A DNA stretch of 64,000 nt, from NCBI GenBank assembly GCA_016713535.1, contig JADJOY010000004.1, positions 124,001-188,000 of the forward strand. The letters are read 5' to 3'. Positions 13,546 to 22,367 of this stretch are shown here, in pieces (within the stretch, counting starts at the first letter, position 1; every line of letters begins with the position of its first letter). Source of the DNA: JADJOY01 sp016713535 [NCBI: Deltaproteobacteria bacterium]. Lineage in GTDB: Bacteria; JADJOY01. The notes under the pieces were generated by a model that worked only from the letters and a program-made list of their open reading frames with translations, did not search any database and was not told the DNA's origin. The position numbers were made by a program, and so were the translations under genes.

Positions 13546-13643
13546 CGTGAGCCCGCAGCGCTTCGGTCGCTCCATGAAGGATCGGCGACGAGGCGCGAGC
13601 GAAGCGAGGCGGGTCGGGGGGCTGGAAGAGCCCCCTGCAGGTA

Positions 13644-13701
13644 GCAAGAAACCGCCGCACGGGGCCGTGGCCGTGAGCGATTCACGGCGCCCGTGCGGCG
13701 G
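13644..13701 (-). terminator. Terminator of the small membrane-peptide gene
   Basis: On the minus strand a perfect 12-bp stem (arms 13690-13701 and 13652-13663) closes a loop with its own inner hairpin and is followed by TTTCTTGC. It starts a few bases after the stop codon at 13706. Confidence 0.8.
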
Positions 13702-13705
13702 GTGG

Positions 13706-13918
13706 TCAGCCGAGCGGCGAGAACGGCATCGAGCCCGTCCGGGATACGGCCTCGAACCAAGCCCCCATCTCCCGGATCTCTGTCGCGCTGGGTGGCTCCG
13801 GGTTCGCGAGCTCGTGGATCGCGTCGGCGATCTTGTGGGCCACCATCCCCAAGAGGGGCATCACCGCGAGCAGACCTGGGACGGTACCGGTGGTGAGCAG
13901 GGTGGCCTTGTGGATCAT
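13706..13918 (-). CDS. Small single-pass membrane peptide, 70 residues
   Basis: I do not recognise a family. The ATG at 13918 has a strong ribosome-binding site (GAGGAGAACCCG before ATG) and the gene ends at its own terminator, so it is likely real. Residues 10-35 (GTVPGLLAVMPLLGMVAHKI) form one hydrophobic helix. The tail is polar and proline-rich (NPEPPSATEIREMGAWFEAV). It stands alone between the dehydrogenase cluster and the sialidase-like gene. Confidence 0.6.
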   Translation of the reverse strand: MIHKATLLTTGTVPGLLAVMPLLGMVAHKIADAIHELANPEPPSATEIREMGAWFEAVSRTGSMPFSPLG

Positions 13919-14116
13919 CGGGTTCTCCTCGGTTCGCTGGATGGCGGCTCATCCGAGCTCGCCGTTCGCGTTCCCCCTTTCGCAACCGGCTTGCCAACGG
14001 CGCGCTCGATGCGGCGCGCGGAATCGTTCGTGTTTTCGGAGGCCGCGGCGTGAGGCCCGGCGAGCTGCCCGGCACTTCGCCCGGGCGATCCGTCCCGAGC
14101 GCCCCGCCGCGGGCGT

Positions 14117-15685
14117 TCAGCCCACGGCGACGCGGTAGGCGTGTATGGCGGGTTTGGGGGCGTCGCCGCGGGCGTAGTTGACGACGAGCAGCGCGCCGTC
14201 GTGGAGCGGCGTCCAGCCGGTGTAGCCGTGGTCGAACACCTGCCCGCTCGACTCGAGCCACAGCACCGCCTGGTGCTCGCGCTCCTCGTGATCGGGGAAG
14301 CGCCCGCTCGCCGCCGACCACGACCACCGGTAGCCCGGCAGGCGCGGGTTCTTCACCTCGATCGACACCGAGCGCCAGAGCGACTGCCCACGGTTCTCGA
14401 CGTAGCGATACGCACCCCGCGCCGGCTGCGGGAGGTTGCCGAACGCCACGATGCGCGCGGTGCGCGGCAGGTCGCGACCGAGCGGCGCCGCGAAGAGCCG
14501 CTCGCCGTCGACGTGGACGCTCGCCTCGCCGTGCGCCAGCGAGAGCCGCACGCGTCGCCAGCGCGTGAGGTCGATCGGGTGGACGTGGGGCGCGAGATCG
14601 CCGCACGCCTCGAGCTCGAGCTGACCCGGGCGCAGCCTGACCAGCGCGCCGCCGCGCAGCACCGCAGCGGCGGGCTCGGCGTCGAGGAGGCGCACCTCGG
14701 CCTCGAAGGTGAGCTCACTCTCGGCGAGCGACTCGAGCGGGTCATGGCCGAGCTCGAGCGCTCCGCCCTCGGAGGTGTCGAGGAGCAGGGCGTCATCCTC
14801 GAGCACGGCCTTCGCCGGCGCGAGGCACACGCCCGACGGCACCGACCCGCGCGCGTCGGGAGAGCCGAGCCAGGCGCACGTCGCTGGCAGCCCCGCGACG
14901 TTGCGGTAGGTGGCGAAGAGCCGCCCGTCGGTGAGGAGCCCGGTGGTGATGCGGTGGCCGCGGCTCGGGTGCGCCTCGAGGGCGCCCCAGGTGCGGCCGC
15001 CGTCGCGCGACGTGCAGCGAAGCGTCGGGTAGCGAACACCCTGGTCCTCGCGTAGGAACGCGTCGACGCGCCCGCCGCCACGAGGCAAGAGGCTCACCTC
15101 GCAGAGCTGCAGCGCGGGATCGCCCGCCACGCGGGCCTCGGCGCCGAAGCTCGCGCCGCTGTCGTCGCTCGCGATGGCCTTCTGCACCAGCCGGTAGGGA
15201 CCGTCGGGGACGTGGTAGTGGGCCGACACCAGCCAGCGCCCGTCGTCGAGGACGTGGAGGCGATCGGGCACGATCCCGACCAGCGGCAGCTCGCGGAGCG
15301 GGCTCCAGGTGAGCCCGCCGTCCTTGCTGGTCGCGAGCCAGGTGCTCTCGACGATGCCGCCGGGCCCGGGGCTGCCACCCAGGTTGAGGGTCATCGCGAC
15401 GGTCCCGTCGGCGAGGGCCGTGAGGCGAGGGCAGTCGAATCAGGTGCGCTCGAGGTTGGTCGGGCGCTCGGCGAGCTCCCACGGCTCGCTCCACGTGAGC
15501 CCGTCGCGCGAGCCGTGGCGGAAGCGGATGAAGGTGGCGCGCGGGTCGGGCGGGTAGTGGACGTTGGCGGTGCGATAGGCCGCGAGCACGCGTCCGTCGG
15601 CGAGCGTCGCGACGTCGGGGAACGAGAAATAGCGGTCGTCGCGGCGCTCGACGACCACCCGGTCGGTGACGTGGATGGCGGGCAT
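14117..15685 (-). pseudogene. Sialidase-like (BNR/Asp-box) protein with internal stop
   Basis: One continuous frame of 523 codons (including the terminal stop) reads as a sialidase/neuraminidase-fold protein but contains a TGA at 15442-15440 after NLERT. The frame continues directly as FDCPRLTALADGT, the usual next strand of such proteins, so a Trp TGG to TGA change is likely. Asp-box motifs SRDGLTW, SKDGGLTW and SRDGGRTW mark propeller blades. Residues about 290-420 resemble a LamG/concanavalin-like insert (VHVDGERL). No signal peptide is evident at the ATG at 15685. The downstream ATG at 15394 could yield a 425-residue truncated product. It may be a real nonsense mutation, a base error or readthrough. 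The substrate is unknown. Confidence 0.75.
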
Positions 15686-16078
15686 GGGGGTGACCTGCCG
15701 ATCTCATCGGCGCCGCGTGGCGTCTCTGGAGGAAAGGAAGCGTGCGCCGCGGGAGGGAGGGGCACGCGCCGCGTGCCCGGCGATACGCCGCGACGTCGCC
15801 CCGCCGAGGCGTGAGGTTCGCGGTCGGAACCCAAGAGCGCCCGGATCGGTCCCCCGGCAGCCCTGTGGGCATTTTTAGGCCTATTTTGCCGCGAGTCTCG
15901 ACTGTTGTGTAAGCAGTTTGTTTCAGTTTTCGCTGCCACTTAGTTGCTATTTTTCGCTGGCAGCTGCCAGCAGAGATTTTGGCCCCCCCGGCGTCCCACG
16001 CTCATCCCTGCTGGGCGAGTTGCCGATGCTCAGACCTGGAGGGCCTCGGCCTTCCGGACTGGAGGACGAGCGCGCGCC
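15686..16078. other. Divergent intergenic region with AT-rich core
   Basis: No gene is visible. The stretch at about 15865-15990 is far richer in A+T than the surroundings, with several T runs, and sits between divergent genes, so it probably holds their promoters. I could not assign a specific -35/-10 pair. Confidence 0.5.
15957..15970. promoter_or_regulatory. Perfect 14-bp palindrome, candidate operator
   Basis: CTGGCAGCTGCCAG is a perfect inverted repeat within the AT-rich region about 110 bases before the CHAT-protein start. Its position suits a dimeric regulator, but no cognate protein is known. Confidence 0.35.
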
Positions 16079-19000
16079 ATGACCACCTTCGTGCTTCACG
16101 TCGACGTCCCCGCCGACGGCCCAGGCTGGCGGCTCGCGTGGCGCGCCGACGGCGCGCCGCTCGGCGCCGAGCGGGTCGTCGCCGGCCAGGCGATGGCTGA
16201 GGTGTGGAGCGCCGCCGAGCGCTTCCGCCAGACCTTCGAGCAGGGCTTGCGGCCGCTGGTCCCGCCTGGCGTGCTGCGTGAGGTGGGGGCCGCCCTCGAG
16301 CGCGCGTTCTGGGTGCCGGCGATCGCCAAGGCGCCGCCGGTGGGGGTCGACGAGGCGCACGAGCTGGTGATCGAGAGCGGCGCCGACGCCGCCCTGGAGC
16401 TCCCCTGGGAGCTGGTCGAGAGCGCGCCCGGGCGGCCGATCGGCTGCGATCCGTCATGGCGGATCCGGCGTGCGCCGCTGCCCGGCGACGCGTCGAGCGT
16501 GGCCTGCGCCAGCGCAGTCGCCACCGCCCCGCCCGCGCTCGCCGAAGGCCCGCTCCGCGTGGTCTTCCTCTCCGCCGCGCCGCGCGGTCACGACCACCTC
16601 GACTACGAGCGCGACGAGGCGCGGATGTTGCGGTCCATCGAGAGCCTGCTCGGCGACGTGGTGGTGCACGTCGCCGAGCAGGGCACCCTCGAGGCCCTCG
16701 CGGCGCTGGTTGCCGAGCACCGCCCGCACGTGATCCACCTCGCCGGCCGCGTCAGCGCGCCCGCCTCGTCCACCGCCGCGGCCTGCGACGCGTGGGGTGG
16801 CGGTCCGGCGACCTTCGACTTCGAGGACGAGTCGGGCGCCCCCGATCCGCGCGACGCCGCCACCGTCATGTCCCGCCTCGCCGCTCCCGGCTCGGTGCGC
16901 TGCGTGGTCCTCGCCGCCTGCGACACCTCGCCCGCGGCGGCCGCGGCGTGGTGCGCCGAGGCGGTGCGCGCCGGGCTGCCGGCGGCGCTCGCGTGGGCGG
17001 CGCGCACCGACGACGCCCTCGCCACCCGTTTCGCGTCGATCCTCTACGAGCACCTCGCCCACGGCGCCGGGCTCGCGCGTGCGCTCGCCGCGGTCCGCGA
17101 GCGGCTGCGCTCGAGCGGCCAGATCCAGCGCGGCGCCGGCGCGGCGGCGCCGGTGGTACAGGACCCGAGCTACGCCGTGGCGCAGCTCTTCGCGGGCGCC
17201 GGCGACGATCGCGTCTTCGACTGCACGATCCGCGCGCCGCTCGAGGCGGCCCCCGAGCTCTCCCACGAGATCCTCGGCGACGGCATCCAGGGCGTCTCCC
17301 ACGGCTTCGTCGGCCGCCGCCGCGAGCTCGAGGAGCTCTTGCCCTCGCTCGCGAGCGGCGAGCACACCGTCGCAGTGATCACCGGCATCGTGGGCGCCGG
17401 CACCACCACCCTCGCGACCCTCGCCGCCCAGCGCCTGGCGCAGGACGGCTTCCACGTCGTGACCGTGCGCGTCCCCGAGAGCGCCGGCCGCGGCCCCGCG
17501 GAGGTCGGGCGCGCCACCCTCGACCACGTCGTCGACGCGCTCGCGCGCGCCTTCGCCCACGCCCGTCATGCCGATCTCCACGCCCGCCTCGTCGATCCCG
17601 CGGCACCCCTCGCCGAGCGCCTCGAGGCCGCCATCGAGGGTCTCAACCGCCTCGAGCTGGTGGTGGTCCTCGACCGCTTCGAGGAGGCGGCTCGAGGTCG
17701 AGACCGGCCGCGTCGCCGACCCGGTGCTGGCGCGGTGTGCCGGCAGCTCGCACAGCGCTTGGTGCGCGGCTCGCGGGTGCTGGTGGCGAGCCGCTACCGC
17801 CCGGTCGACCTGCTCGGCGCGCTGCACGTGCCGCTGATCGACTTCCGCGACCACGAGGTGCGGAAGTTCCTGCTCCACGACGCGCGCGTGCAGGCGCGGC
17901 TGCACGGCGGTGAGCTGCCGCGCGATCTCTTCGACCGGCTGTGCCGCGAGCTGAGCGGTACCCCCGGCCACCTGGAGATCGCGCGCGTCGTGCTGGGCAC
18001 CGTGAGCGCCGAGGAGCTGCGCGGCGACCTCGACGCCGCCGAGTCCGCGGAGCTCGCGCGTGCGCGCGAGGCGCACCTCCAGCGCATCTTTCTCGAGCGG
18101 CTGTGGGAGCGGTTGCCGGCGTCGGCGCGTGTGCTCGTGAGCCGGGTCGCGGCGAGCGAGCTGCCGCTGCCGGTGGAGGCGGCCGCGCGCATCGCCACGT
18201 GCTCGGTGGTGGAGGCGCAGCGCGACCTCGACACCGCGCGCGCGCTGGCGCTGGTGCACGCCTTCCCGGCGCCGGGACGGGCGACGCTCCATCACCCGCC
18301 GCAGCTCCTGCTCGGCTGGCTACGCGAGCCGGTCCGGCTCGCCGTCGAGGACGTGCGCGCGGTCGATCGCGAGCTCGCGCAGTTCTGGAAGGCGAGCGTC
18401 GAGGCGCGCCGCGAGCGCGATCTGAGTGCTTGCGCCGACGCCCAGCTCGACGCGTGCCTCCACCACGCTCGGGCGGGCGGCGAGCGTGAGGTGCTCAGGT
18501 GGGCGGTGATCACCCTCGCGCGGCGCCTCACCGCCAACGGTGAAGTCGCCTCGGCGCGCGACGTGATCACCGCGCTCCCCGAGCGCGAGCGGGACTCCGA
18601 CGTGTGGCTCGCCCTGGCCGACGTCGAGGAGGCGCTCGGCGAGCGCGAGGCGGCGCGCCGCCACCTCGACCTGGCTCTCTCGCGCGCCGCGCCGGGCAGC
18701 GCCGTGCACGCGCGCATCGAGCATCGGCTCGCCCGTGCCGAGCTCGCCGCGGGCCACGCGAGCGTGGCGCGCGAGCGGATCGCCGCGGCGCTCGCGGAGT
18801 TTCGTGCCCTCGCCGATCCGGCGGGCGAGCTCGCGGCGCTCGACACCGAGGGTGACGTGCTGCTCGCGCTCGACGATCGCCCCGCGGCGCGCAGCGCGCT
18901 CGAGGCGCTGCGCGCGCTCGGCGAGACCGGCCGCGACCCCGCCTGCGAGGCGCGCGCGTGGAGTCGCCTCGCCACCCTCGACCGCCGCGACGGCGCCGCC

Positions 19001-19606
19001 ACCGGCGCCGCCGCCAAGCTCGAGAAGGCGCGCGCCATCCAGCGCGTGACCCGGGATCGCGTCGGCGAGGCGCGTTCGTGGAGCGCCCTCGCCGAGCTAG
19101 ACCTGGCCGCCTGCCGCCATTCGGCCGCCCGCACCAAGCTCGGCAACGCGCTGTCGCTGGTGCAGGCGCTCGGCGACCGCGGCGCCGAAGCAGACGCCTA
19201 CCGCACCCTCGCGGCCGTCGACCTGGCCGAGGGGAACTTCGCCGCGGCGCGCGAGAAGCTCGTGAAGGAGCTTTCGATCCGGCGCCTCGGCGGCGACCGC
19301 GCGAGCGAGGCGGGTGCTCTGCTCGAGATCGCGGAGGTGGCGGAGCGGATGGGGAACGCCGCCGGAGCGAAGCTGCTCGGGGTGCTGGCGCGGGTCGTCG
19401 ATCCATCACTTCCCGTCGACCTGAGCGACACCCCGGCGATGATCGAGCTGGCGCGCGCGGGTTACGAGCGCGACCGCGGCGCGGACCTCGTCGAGGCTGC
19501 CTTCAAGGTGGGCGGCTCGGTGGTTGCTGCGGCCGGTGCCACCCTCTCCGCGAGCCCGGGTGCCGCGCCCTGGTCACGGGTGAAGAGCTGGTTCGCGCGG
19601 CGTTGA
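16079..19606 (+). CDS. CHAT-domain / STAND-type NTPase / TPR protein with degenerate active sites
   Basis: This 1175-residue cytosolic protein starts at the ATG at 16079 (GGAGG upstream). Residues about 155-350 form a CHAT (caspase-like) domain with the cysteine strand VVLAACDTS (C281). The usual HxxGHG is VIHLAGRV, so Arg224 replaces the dyad histidine. A STAND/NB-ARC-like NTPase follows (about 420-700). Its Walker A reads GIVGAGTTT (436-444), with Thr442 where Lys is expected; Walker B is LVVVLDRFEE. The C-terminal part (about 800-1120) is helical TPR-like repeat. Relatives act in bacterial conflict or protease signalling; here enzymatic activity is doubtful. The Arg-rich stretch at codons about 536-552 looks like an out-of-frame segment between two compensating indels (17686-17738). 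There is no operon partner. Confidence 0.8.
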   Translation: MTTFVLHVDVPADGPGWRLAWRADGAPLGAERVVAGQAMAEVWSAAERFRQTFEQGLRPLVPPGVLREVGAALERAFWVPAIAKAPPVGVDEAHELVIESGADAALELPWELVESAPGRPIGCDPSWRIRRAPLPGDASSVACASAVATAPPALAEGPLRVVFLSAAPRGHDHLDYERDEARMLRSIESLLGDVVVHVAEQGTLEALAALVAEHRPHVIHLAGRVSAPASSTAAACDAWGGGPATFDFEDESGAPDPRDAATVMSRLAAPGSVRCVVLAACDTSPAAAAAWCAEAVRAGLPAALAWAARTDDALATRFASILYEHLAHGAGLARALAAVRERLRSSGQIQRGAGAAAPVVQDPSYAVAQLFAGAGDDRVFDCTIRAPLEAAPELSHEILGDGIQGVSHGFVGRRRELEELLPSLASGEHTVAVITGIVGAGTTTLATLAAQRLAQDGFHVVTVRVPESAGRGPAEVGRATLDHVVDALARAFAHARHADLHARLVDPAAPLAERLEAAIEGLNRLELVVVLDRFEEAARGRDRPRRRPGAGAVCRQLAQRLVRGSRVLVASRYRPVDLLGALHVPLIDFRDHEVRKFLLHDARVQARLHGGELPRDLFDRLCRELSGTPGHLEIARVVLGTVSAEELRGDLDAAESAELARAREAHLQRIFLERLWERLPASARVLVSRVAASELPLPVEAAARIATCSVVEAQRDLDTARALALVHAFPAPGRATLHHPPQLLLGWLREPVRLAVEDVRAVDRELAQFWKASVEARRERDLSACADAQLDACLHHARAGGEREVLRWAVITLARRLTANGEVASARDVITALPERERDSDVWLALADVEEALGEREAARRHLDLALSRAAPGSAVHARIEHRLARAELAAGHASVARERIAAALAEFRALADPAGELAALDTEGDVLLALDDRPAARSALEALRALGETGRDPACEARAWSRLATLDRRDGAATGAAAKLEKARAIQRVTRDRVGEARSWSALAELDLAACRHSAARTKLGNALSLVQALGDRGAEADAYRTLAAVDLAEGNFAAAREKLVKELSIRRLGGDRASEAGALLEIAEVAERMGNAAGAKLLGVLARVVDPSLPVDLSDTPAMIELARAGYERDRGADLVEAAFKVGGSVVAAAGATLSASPGAAPWSRVKSWFARR

Positions 19607-19672
19607 GTTGCGCTGGGTCAGCTGCGGGGAGCTGTTCGCTCGCGGCGTCGCGCTGAGGCTTTGAATCTTGCC

Positions 19673-19800
19673 GTCTGGGTCGCTCACGGAGGCCGCGTCG
19701 GCCCGGCGACGGGGGATGGAACCCCCGTCGCTACGGCGGTTTCCGTAGGGCGGGGGGCTCCGTCCCCCCGCGGAGCTTCGCCCTCGCTCGATTTCTTCAC
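19673..19800 (+). repeat. Three-hairpin repeat, copy 3
   Basis: A conserved flank (TCTGGGTCGCTCACGGA) precedes three hairpins: CGACGGGGG...CCCCCGTCG (19707-19730), CTACGG...CCGTAG (19731-19748) and CGGGGGG...CCCCCCG (19751-19770). The 3' flank (CTTCGCCCTCGCTCGATT) matches copy 4. The rest of the gap from 19607 to 20047 shows no gene. Confidence 0.85.
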
Positions 19801-20047
19801 GGGCTCGCGGCGTCGCGCCGGGAGGGGAGTCTGGTCGCGGCGCGGGTTGGTCGATCGGTTCCCGGAGCGGTCACGTTCCAGCCGCCCGCGCTCGGTTCCT
19901 CCGGGGTCGAGATCGCATCCCGTCCGTCGGAGGGCGCGGCTCCTGCCGCGCCGGCGATCCGCATCGCCGTCACATCGCCGATCCAGTCGATCGCTGTACG
20001 ACGGGCCCCGCCCCCGGATCCGGCCGGGTAACCCGCCTCGCGCTGTT

Positions 20048-20245
20048 TCAGCGGGTCGCGAGGGGCGGCGGCAGGTGCGGCATCAAGGAGCCGCTCGAGG
20101 CGAGGTGCGCGTGCGTGGGCGCGGGGCGGGTGAACTGCAAGCCGGCGAGCGCACGATGCAAGGCGCGCTCGAGGCCCGCGCGGACCGGGATGCTGGCCAG
20201 CGCTTCGGGAAGATTCGCCGTGATCACGGGGCCTTGCGGAAGCAT
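20048..20245 (-). CDS. Small hypothetical protein, 65 residues
   Basis: I do not recognise a family. The ATG at 20245 is preceded by GAGGAACCACC, a good ribosome-binding site. The product begins MLPQGPVITANLPEAL and ends with a His/Pro-rich tail. Nothing in it suggests a signal peptide or membrane helix. The short length and lack of a domain keep confidence low. The gap at 20246-20542 shows no further gene. Confidence 0.35.
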   Translation of the reverse strand: MLPQGPVITANLPEALASIPVRAGLERALHRALAGLQFTRPAPTHAHLASSGSLMPHLPPPLATR

Positions 20246-20542
20246 GGTGGTTCCTCGCGGGGGTAGGGCGGGGGATCGCCGAGGCGCTCGCGCGCGGCGC
20301 GCGAGTGCCTTGAGCGAGATCCGTGCCGGATCTCGGAGCGCCCGACCTCCGCCCCTCGCTCGCTGCGCCGGCGTCGTGGCGACCGCGCCGCGAGTGCCGC
20401 GACCGGGCGCGTCGCTCGAGCGCCGGACGGGAGCCGTGGATCTCGCGGCGGGGTTTGGGTAATCTCGCGCCGGCCCCGTGACCCGCCGGCGAGTTCCGGA
20501 GGTGTCGCGCGGCCCCGGTTCCCGCTCGCTCGCCTCCCCTCC

Positions 20543-22367
20543 GTGCACACCGTTTCCGCCGCCGACCGACCCGGACACGCGCTCGCCGCGCCGGGTGCCG
20601 CCGCGCTCCATCCGCACCACCACCGCCCCGAGGGCTCGAGGCTCCGTCCCTGGCAGCGCACCGCCCTCGAGCGCTTCGAGGCCGGCGGGGCGCGCGACTT
20701 CCTGGCGGTCGCGACGCCGGGCGCCGGTAAGACCACGTTCGCGCTCACCGCGACGCGCCGCGCGCTGGTGGCGCGCTCGGTGCGGCGGGTGGTGGTCGTG
20801 GTGCCGACCCAGCACTTGAAGCACCAGTGGGCGCACGCCGCCGAGCGCCTCGACATCCACCTCGATCCCGAGTGGACCGTGAGCTACGGGGGGCTGCCCT
20901 CGGACGTCCACGGCATCGTCGTCACCTATCAGCAGGTCGCCGGGATGCCGCTCGTGTTCCGCGACCTGTGCCGCAACGCGTTCGTGGTCCTCGACGAGGT
21001 CCACCACGCCGGTGAGAGCCGCTCGTGGGGCGACGGCGTGCGCGCCGCCTTCGAGGGTGCTTGGCGTCGCCTCTCGCTCTCGGGCACGCCGTTTCGCTCC
21101 GACCAGATCACGATCCCGTTCATTCGCTACCACGGCAACGTCGCGCAGCCCGACTTCGAGTACGGCTACGGCGATGCCCTCGGCGATGGCCGCGTGGTGC
21201 GCCCGGTCTACTTCCCGCGCATCAACGGGCGCATGGAGTGGACCGCGCCCGACGGCCAGGTCCACGAAGCCACGTTCCAGGACGCGCTCACCCGTGACCT
21301 GGCGAGCCAGCGGCTGCGCACCGCGCTCGACGTGTCCGGCCAGGTGGCTGCCGACGGTGCTGGCGCAGGCGCATGCGCAGCTCGTGCACCTGCGTGAGCG
21401 GGATCCCAAGGCGGGCGGGCTGGTGATCGCGATGGACCAGGACCACGCGCGCGGGATCGCGGCGATCCTGTCGCGCAAGCTCGGCGTGACGCCGACGGTC
21501 GCGACCTCCGACGATCCCGACGCCACCGCGAAGATCGGCCGCTTCGCGGAGGGTGCCGCGCCGTGGATCGTCGCGGTGCGGATGGTCTCGGAGGGCGTCG
21601 ACATCCCGCGCCTGCGCGTCGGCGTCTACGCCACCAACACCGTGACCGAGCTCTTCTTCCGGCAGGCGGTGGGGCGTCTGGTGCGCTGGAACGCGCACCT
21701 GCGCGCGCAGGCCGCCTACATGTTCATCCCCGACGACGGACGGCTCAGGACCTTCGGCGCCGCGATCGCCGAGCAGCGCCGCCACAACCTGAGCCGCGAT
21801 CGCCGCCGCGACGGGCTCGACGCCGCCGAGCTCCTCGATCCGCGCGGCGTCGACCCGGACGCGGAAGCGGACCAGCTCTCGCTCTTCGCCGCGATCTCGG
21901 CGGTGCCGCTCGACGAGGACGGCCGGCCGATCGAGAGCGTGCGCGTCTACGGCGCGGACGCGGAGGGCGAGAGCGGTGCCCACGAGCCCGACGGCGCCGA
22001 CGACGACGGCGACGAGATCCCCGACCTGGTGCTGAGCCTGCCCGCGGGCGCAGCGGTGGACGGACGCCCGCCCGCGCTGTCGCGCGGCGCGCCGCCGGTG
22101 CCGATGCCCGAGCCCGATCCCCACCCGCCACGAATCGAGCACCCGCGCGCCCACCGTGTGCCGGGCGCGCTCGCGAGGAGGCGCGCGCTGCGCGAGGCCA
22201 ACAGCGACGCGGTGCGCGCGCTGGTGCGGGTCCACGGTCGCACCCACGCCGAGGTCAACGCCGAGCTCAACCAGATGATCGGCGTGCGCCAGATCAGCCT
22301 CGCCACCATCAAGCAGCTCGAGCAGCGCCTCACGCTCGCGCGCGCCATGCTGACCAAGCGCCGCTGA
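20543..22367 (+). pseudogene. Superfamily 2 DEAD/DEAH-box helicase, frameshifted
   Basis: All motifs of an SF2 helicase are present: Walker A ATPGAGKTTFAL, Walker B VLDEVHHAG, motif III SGTPF, a second RecA-like domain (VRMVSEGVDIPRLRVGVYAT) and motif VI QAVGRLVRW. The frame breaks at 21343-21344. The first frame reads ALDVSGQ and then junk to a stop at 21397; the next frame continues WLPTVLAQAHAQLVHLRERD to 22367. Removing one G restores ALDVSGQWLPTVLAQAH and gives about 607 residues. The start is a GTG at 20543 with a weak ribosome-binding site. The C-terminal third (after about residue 430) is acidic and low in recognisable domains. A role in nucleic-acid unwinding is inferred from the family; the substrate is unknown. 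Confidence 0.82.

Noticed and set aside
15440-15442. Selenocysteine or recoded TGA
   Set aside because: No SECIS-like hairpin is obvious after the TGA, the fold expects Trp there, and other genes use TGA as a normal stop.
16454-18295. Long minus-strand open frame opposite the CHAT gene
   Set aside because: The product is Arg/His/Gly-rich with no domain; the plus strand carries clear CHAT and NTPase motifs. GC-rich antisense frames stay open by codon bias.
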